A DNA stretch of 64,000 bases from Lomentospora prolificans (taxonomy: Eukaryota > Ascomycota > Sordariomycetes > Microascales > Microascaceae), in assembly GCA_029532625.1 (NCBI GenBank), contig JARFXM010000010.1, positions 186,001-250,000 of the forward strand. The letters run 5' to 3'. Every line of letters begins with the position of its first letter. Within the stretch, counting starts at the first letter, position 1. The position numbers were made by a program, and so were the translations under genes. Under the pieces are notes generated by a model. That model saw only the letters and a program-made list of their open reading frames with translations. It had not been told where the DNA came from and did not search any database. Shown here in pieces: positions 59,262 through 64,000 of this stretch.

Positions 59262-62200
59262 CTGATGAGTGATGATTCGTATGGTTTGTAGCATCCAATT
59301 AATGAAGGCTTAAAGTTGAATCTAGATCATGCCCCCTCCTTTTCACATTCAAAGCTCCCATGAACTTATAGTTGATATATCGGGTGCCTTGATATGGAAT
59401 AGGTGACTGTAGGTTACTGGTGCCCAAAACTCTTTTGTAAAAAAAAACTCCTGCCCTTCTAACTTACACCAGCTGAGGTCAGTAACAGTAATACTAGTAT
59501 AACTTGGACCTCGTTTCGCGACAGTTATGAGAGCTTCCAGCCTAGTCACTCGTCATGCGAGTCGTTTTAGGTTGTTAGGGAAAAAAATAGGAAAAAAAAC
59601 TCGCAGATCTTAATGCTTGACTAGCGCCTAGGCCGCTTCTGACCTGGCGTTCCAGTTTAGACGGCTAGCGTGCGCTACTGGGTTGGTTGGGCAATGCTAT
59701 TGCTCACAAGGCAAGAATCTATTGGCGGAAACCTAATAATTAGAAAGAAGCACCATTTGCGATAGTTGGTTTCGCTCGGGAGTGACTATATCAGACACGG
59801 TGAGCCGTATGCACGTCGATAATCCTATCCGCTTATAGTTTGCCTCTAATTAGCTGCCACATGGATGTTGGCCCTCTTGTATTATGGGTAGTACCATTGC
59901 TTCTGCATACTACAGGAATCGTACTGTGGTCCAGTGTGCATGTTCACATGAATAGGATGGAGCTTGTGCCAGTCGGAGAAATGAACGGAGAGTTGTAGTG
60001 CAGCTTGATTTGCAGAGGTACGAGCTAGCGTTGGAGCCTCTCTCCCGCCCTCTCAGCACTCCAATGCTCTGTGATTTCTTAGCTTATAAGTAGTAGTGAC
60101 ACTGAGATGAGGTTGAGCCTAGTACCACTGTACCTCGGCGGTATCCCTATGGTTATCTCTCGTATTCTCTCTATTCGCTCGGCACAGCTAGCCTTCGTGA
60201 GGAAGGAGGGGGACGGGGAAAAAGGCCACGGCCTCGTCGTTCCGTAAGCTCACCGATCGCCGCGAACGAGAGGGGATATGGATGGAACAGGTTATGACGC
60301 GCCTCCTATATCAAATCATAGCTACAGCTAGGGTAGTACGCGGCCAGCAGTGTTGGGCCTGAGGAAACGAGCCTGCCAGCGAAGCTCCTTCAGGTAACGG
60401 TGACGGAGGCTCGGAGTTTATTTTCACCGCGTACTGTGCATAGTAAGAACCAGAGACGTCATTTTTTGACCACGATAGCATAGGTCGCTGACTTATGGCC
60501 TAACTGGGGCTCTTCCTGGCGCCTAGCTCTAGGACATACCTCATGAGCACTGCGAATGTGGTGAACAAGACTAGAGTCGGAATCTCCATTTTCATACCGG
60601 GATTTTCGTCATCATTGCTAATGGCTTAATCTCATAAGCTCGGTTCCGTGGTATTTAGAAAGTAAAATGAGATCCTTGATACGAAATGTCCACCACCTGG
60701 CCCCTTGAATCCACCGTCGGGGCTCTCCGAGCTGGAAATGGATCGCCGGGCAACCAAGATCCCATAGATTCCGTCCAGTTTCTCGAAGGTCGTATGTCAG
60801 CCACTTTGGGCGGGATGACCTATGAGGCAGCAGAAGTTGGAATGTCGTGTCACGGATTTCTTCTCATTCCCTGACCTCTTTTTTTAACCAGGCTTTTCTC
60901 GTCTTGAAAGGAGGAGCCACATGCAACATTAGGCTCGTCCGCGCAGAGGTGAAAAGGTAATAATACCTAGGACCTAAGCTTAAATTTCTACGGGCGGCCC
61001 GGAACCGAACCGACAGCCCGAGCGTGGCTTGATTTGGTAGTGCCAACCCGCACAGGCACCGACACAGCACGGACGATACAATTACCGGCCAACATTGAAA
61101 GAAAGCGGCGCCGTAACACCATCCAAAAAGCGATAAACACAGATGTGAGGAGGAGCGGGGAACTCCAGCTTTATGAATCCATTCTCCTCTTTCCTGCCAT
61201 GACTGGTATTACTATGATATGCACCGAGTTGGACGTGCTGGGTCCTCAATGTTGCATTGATGCGCATCACTATTTCCAGAACAGGAACCCAAGACCGCTT
61301 TGTGCAGGGCTGGCGCCCGTCAGCCAACTTGGAGAAGGAACTCAGCGATTGCCAGCGCTGCCAGCAGTGAATGCTCAGCGGGACAGGACTCCATCGTCAT
61401 TCCTGAAGGCTGTAAAAGCACTCGCTGGCCAGCTGGCCGGGACACAAGACAGTCCGCAGCACAAGAACGGTGCAATACAACACAGAGCAACAAACGAGGA
61501 CATATAGGGGTAAGTCGGGACAGCTGGCCAATATCATCATTACTGTAGTTATTGTATGATCAAGGAAATCAAGCAGTCTTTAGGCAGTCGCGATGCCTTT
61601 TCGATTTAGCCTATCCTGTGTCAGTAAGCGCAGTCGCTGTTCCAATATTGTGCCTTGCAACAATACCACTTGTGCTACCCCGGCTCGCTCGCCAACGTGG
61701 AATCGGCACTCAAATTCCCCCACCCCCGAGGTGTATTCTCCGTGCCGTCCGTTACCCCATGCTGGCTATCAACTACCCTTCCTGATTGCAAAACGTGCCG
61801 CTGGCTGGCCATGCAACGTCCAATAGCCTGCGTAATAGTACTGACGGATTGCCCATTCAGGCTACTCGCGGGGACACAGCCAGCGTGTGCAAGAGCCACC
61901 ATGGCGAGCACTCGACAGAGACGAACAGATCGCGAGCACCAACGCAGGGCCTTGTCCATCCAATATTTCCAGGGGCCATGCAGCCTGGCTGGCGACCCGG
62001 TTGGCGATGCCATAAACAGGATGACCATTTCTCTCTCCCTCTCTGTCTCCCAAAAAGAAAAAAAATTCGAAAAGGCAAGTAAAGTATTCGCAAGTCGACT
62101 TTTCTTTTCGTTGCAGCGGCCCATCCCGGGCCTGGATTGCCTCCGCCTGGGCTTTCCACGCTGGCTGTCAGCATCGTCCACTCTCCGTATTGCTGGGATT

Positions 62201-62923
62201 TTCTCGTCGCTGGCCCATGATTCTCTTGCCGTGCCGCCGTCACTGTCAGGGTCGCTCGATTTTCCCGTTGCATCAGCGCCGCTCGTACGAATCAACGCAG
62301 TCTATGAAATGAAGCTGCACGGCCCCTCTTCAATCCTTTTTCCCTTTCGCTTGTTTCCCTTGTCCGACAATCTCGTCCCTGTCTTTTCCATCCTGGCTGC
62401 CGTCGTCCCTCTGCTTTTTGGCCAGGTGCCGTTGCCAACCCCCGCTCTTAGCCCAGCATGGGCGTTAGCATCTCGTCCAATCCTCTGCCATGCTCTCTGC
62501 CAACCCCCAAGCGCGTTGCCAAGCTCTGCATATCGGCAACCTGCTCCAATGTAGAATAGCTTTTCATCACCTCCCATCCATTAGTCAGAGCAGAGTAGCA
62601 TGAGGGGATTTAGGAAGCCAGGGATCCATCATACTGGTAAGAGCCTGCAGATTTCGGAAGACTGAGGATTTCCAGCACAGAGTCGTAATCGGCGGTGTGG
62701 GGTTCGCTAGAATTGGGAGCCGGGAACTGGAACGAGCGGAGACCTGCGAGGTGCTCCATCAATGTATGTGCAGGAAAATACCCGTACAGGTAGCTTCCTC
62801 GCATCGCCTGAATAATATATAATCCGTGAGGGGAAGCTCTTCTCTCTTTCCCCTTCTTCTCCCGTCCAAGCTTCCCCGGATTTCCTAGGGAGTTTGTCTC
62901 GGAACGAGTGGCTTTGTTTGAAA
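59262..62923. other. Long gene-poor region
   Basis: About 3.7 kb. A plus-strand frame of 299 codons (61655-62554) overlaps minus-strand frames of similar length with no domain in any, which is typical of chance in a stop-poor sequence. A TATA-like element near 62816 probably serves the GMC gene. No repeats or mobile element are recognised. Confidence 0.45.
62816..62822 (+). promoter_or_regulatory. TATA-like element of the GMC oxidoreductase gene
   Basis: TATATAA about 100 bases upstream of the ATG at 62924. Assigned by position. Confidence 0.4.
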
Positions 62924-64000
62924 ATGACGCTGTCGGCTGCATTACTAGTCTCCTTCGCTGCTTCGACGGCTGCCCTGTCGCACGTCGCCGTCAAGCGCCA
63001 AATTTCGGAGCTCGACGATATCTATGACTTCGTCATTGCCGGCGGCGGCACTGCGGGCTTGACCGTTGCCGATCGCCTCACCGAAGCCTTTCCCGAGAGT
63101 AAGTTTGTATACCCAAACGTCATCCTCTTGCGTCTCTTTTGTTTTCTTGTTGGTTAATATGAGCTTTAATAATTCATATCGCAATTGATCCCTTTAGAGA
63201 CCGTCCTTGTCATAGAATACGGCGAGATTGAGTACGCCCCGGGCACCTTTGACCCGCCCCTCCTTGTTTGGGGCGGCGCCGGCGCTGCCGCCTCCCGATG
63301 GACCTTTGACTCTCTCCCCAACCCAGAGGTTCTCAACCAAAAGGCTCTGGTATTTGCGGGACAAGTCGTCGGTGGCAGCAGTGCCGTCAATGGCATGTTC
63401 TTCGACCGCCCGTCGCGCTGGGATTTTGAGGCTTGGAATCAGCTCTTGAGTCCTGAGTACGATGATTGCTCCGAAAAGTGGGATTGGGACGGCATCTTCC
63501 CGTTCTTCAAAAAGGTAGGACGGATCCTGCCGGCCCCAAATAATACACCCCGGAAATGCGTGGCTTCAAGTGCAGATGGTGACGAGCCCGGAGATTGAAT
63601 AGAAATTGAGACTGACCGATCGCAAAGGCCGTGACTTTCACTGAACCCACTGCCGAGATGGTCGCCGACCACGGCTATACCTGGGACCTCGACGTGTACC
63701 CTGGCACCACTCCCATTTATTCCTCCTATCCTCCCTTCCTCTGGGCCGACCACAACGTCGCTCGCGACACGTGGATTGACATGGGTATCCCGGTCCTCGA
63801 GGAATGCGCCGGCGGTGACAAGACCGGTCTATGTTGGATCCCCATCTCGGAGCACCCCGTCACCGCGAGACGGTCGCACTCTGGACTCGGGCATTACGCC
63901 GCCGTCAACGAGACCCGTTCCAACTACCACCTCCTAGTCAAGCACCAGGTTACCAGGGTCTTGTATCCTGAGGGCCTCGAGTCCGGCCCTCCTGTAGTGG
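62924..64000 (+). CDS. GMC oxidoreductase, partial (continues past the right edge)
   Basis: Predicted exons 62924-63098, 63198-63514 and 63628 to beyond 64000; the first 288 residues are visible. A signal peptide (about residues 1-17) precedes the FAD-binding loop FVIAGGGTAGLTVADRL (G40-G45) and the strand TVLVIEYG. The FAD-attachment region VVGGSSAVNGMFFDRPSRWDFEAW is clear. The family oxidises alcohols, sugars or aryl alcohols with O2 (glucose oxidase, aryl-alcohol oxidase types). Secretion suggests a role in H2O2 or substrate oxidation outside the cell. The second-intron acceptor is AAG. The catalytic histidine lies beyond the window, so activity cannot be judged. Confidence 0.88.

Noticed and set aside
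61655..62554. Plus-strand 299-codon frame
   Set aside because: No domain or sensible composition, and overlapping minus-strand frames of similar openness cover the same stretch; probably chance.
1..64000. Transposons, CRISPR arrays and bacterial operon signals
   Set aside because: No transposase, reverse transcriptase, long terminal or inverted repeats, or spacer arrays were seen; gene structure is fungal throughout.

Overview
The window is nuclear DNA of a filamentous ascomycete (Pezizomycotina). The support is short introns (about 50-120 bases) with GT..AG ends and CTAAC-like branch points, two Zn2Cys6 transcription factors, a HET-domain protein, secreted DUF1996 and DUF4360 proteins, and a GPI-type GH17 glucanase. 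Most genes had to be joined from several exons by eye. Exon ends were chosen so that phase, GT/AG ends and family motifs agree; they are predictions. I saw no rRNA, tRNA, CRISPR array or intact transposon.

Layout. 1.9-9.5 kb: a SAM-dependent O-methyltransferase, a Zn2Cys6 regulator and a secreted tyrosinase-domain protein, all on the + strand, a small group resembling secondary or pigment metabolism. A run of about 60 AAAAT units lies behind the regulator. 9.8-17.8 kb: a possible 58-residue membrane microprotein, a DJ-1/PfpI protein, a GPI-anchored GH17 glucanase and a secreted DUF1996 protein. 19-27 kb: sparse, with a protein carrying an N-myristoylation motif, a small secreted candidate and a DUF4360 secreted protein.

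27.5-48.1 kb is denser and metabolic: a secreted berberine-bridge-type FAD oxidase, a 6PGDH-like dehydrogenase with a DUF1932-like C-terminus, a quinate/sugar-type MFS carrier divergent from a PF04199 cyclase-family hydrolase, a four-helix membrane protein, a lactonase-type metallo-beta-lactamase-fold hydrolase, a zinc alcohol dehydrogenase, a Dal5-type anion MFS carrier and a Zn2Cys6 regulator. The mix of two importers, ring or lactone hydrolases, oxidoreductases and a local regulator suggests uptake and breakdown of a small organic acid, aromatic or lactone. The substrate cannot be read from sequence.

49-54 kb holds a HET-domain protein and an intronless six-hairpin-like glycosidase. 55-59 kb holds two secreted enzymes, a histidine acid phosphatase and an EEP nuclease/phosphodiesterase with a jacalin-like C-terminus, plausibly for phosphate scavenging. 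A long gene-poor stretch follows, and a GMC oxidoreductase runs off the right edge.

The most unusual single observation is the tyrosinase-domain protein: five of the six expected copper-binding histidines are replaced while the rest of the domain and the splicing look intact, so it is probably a pseudoenzyme.
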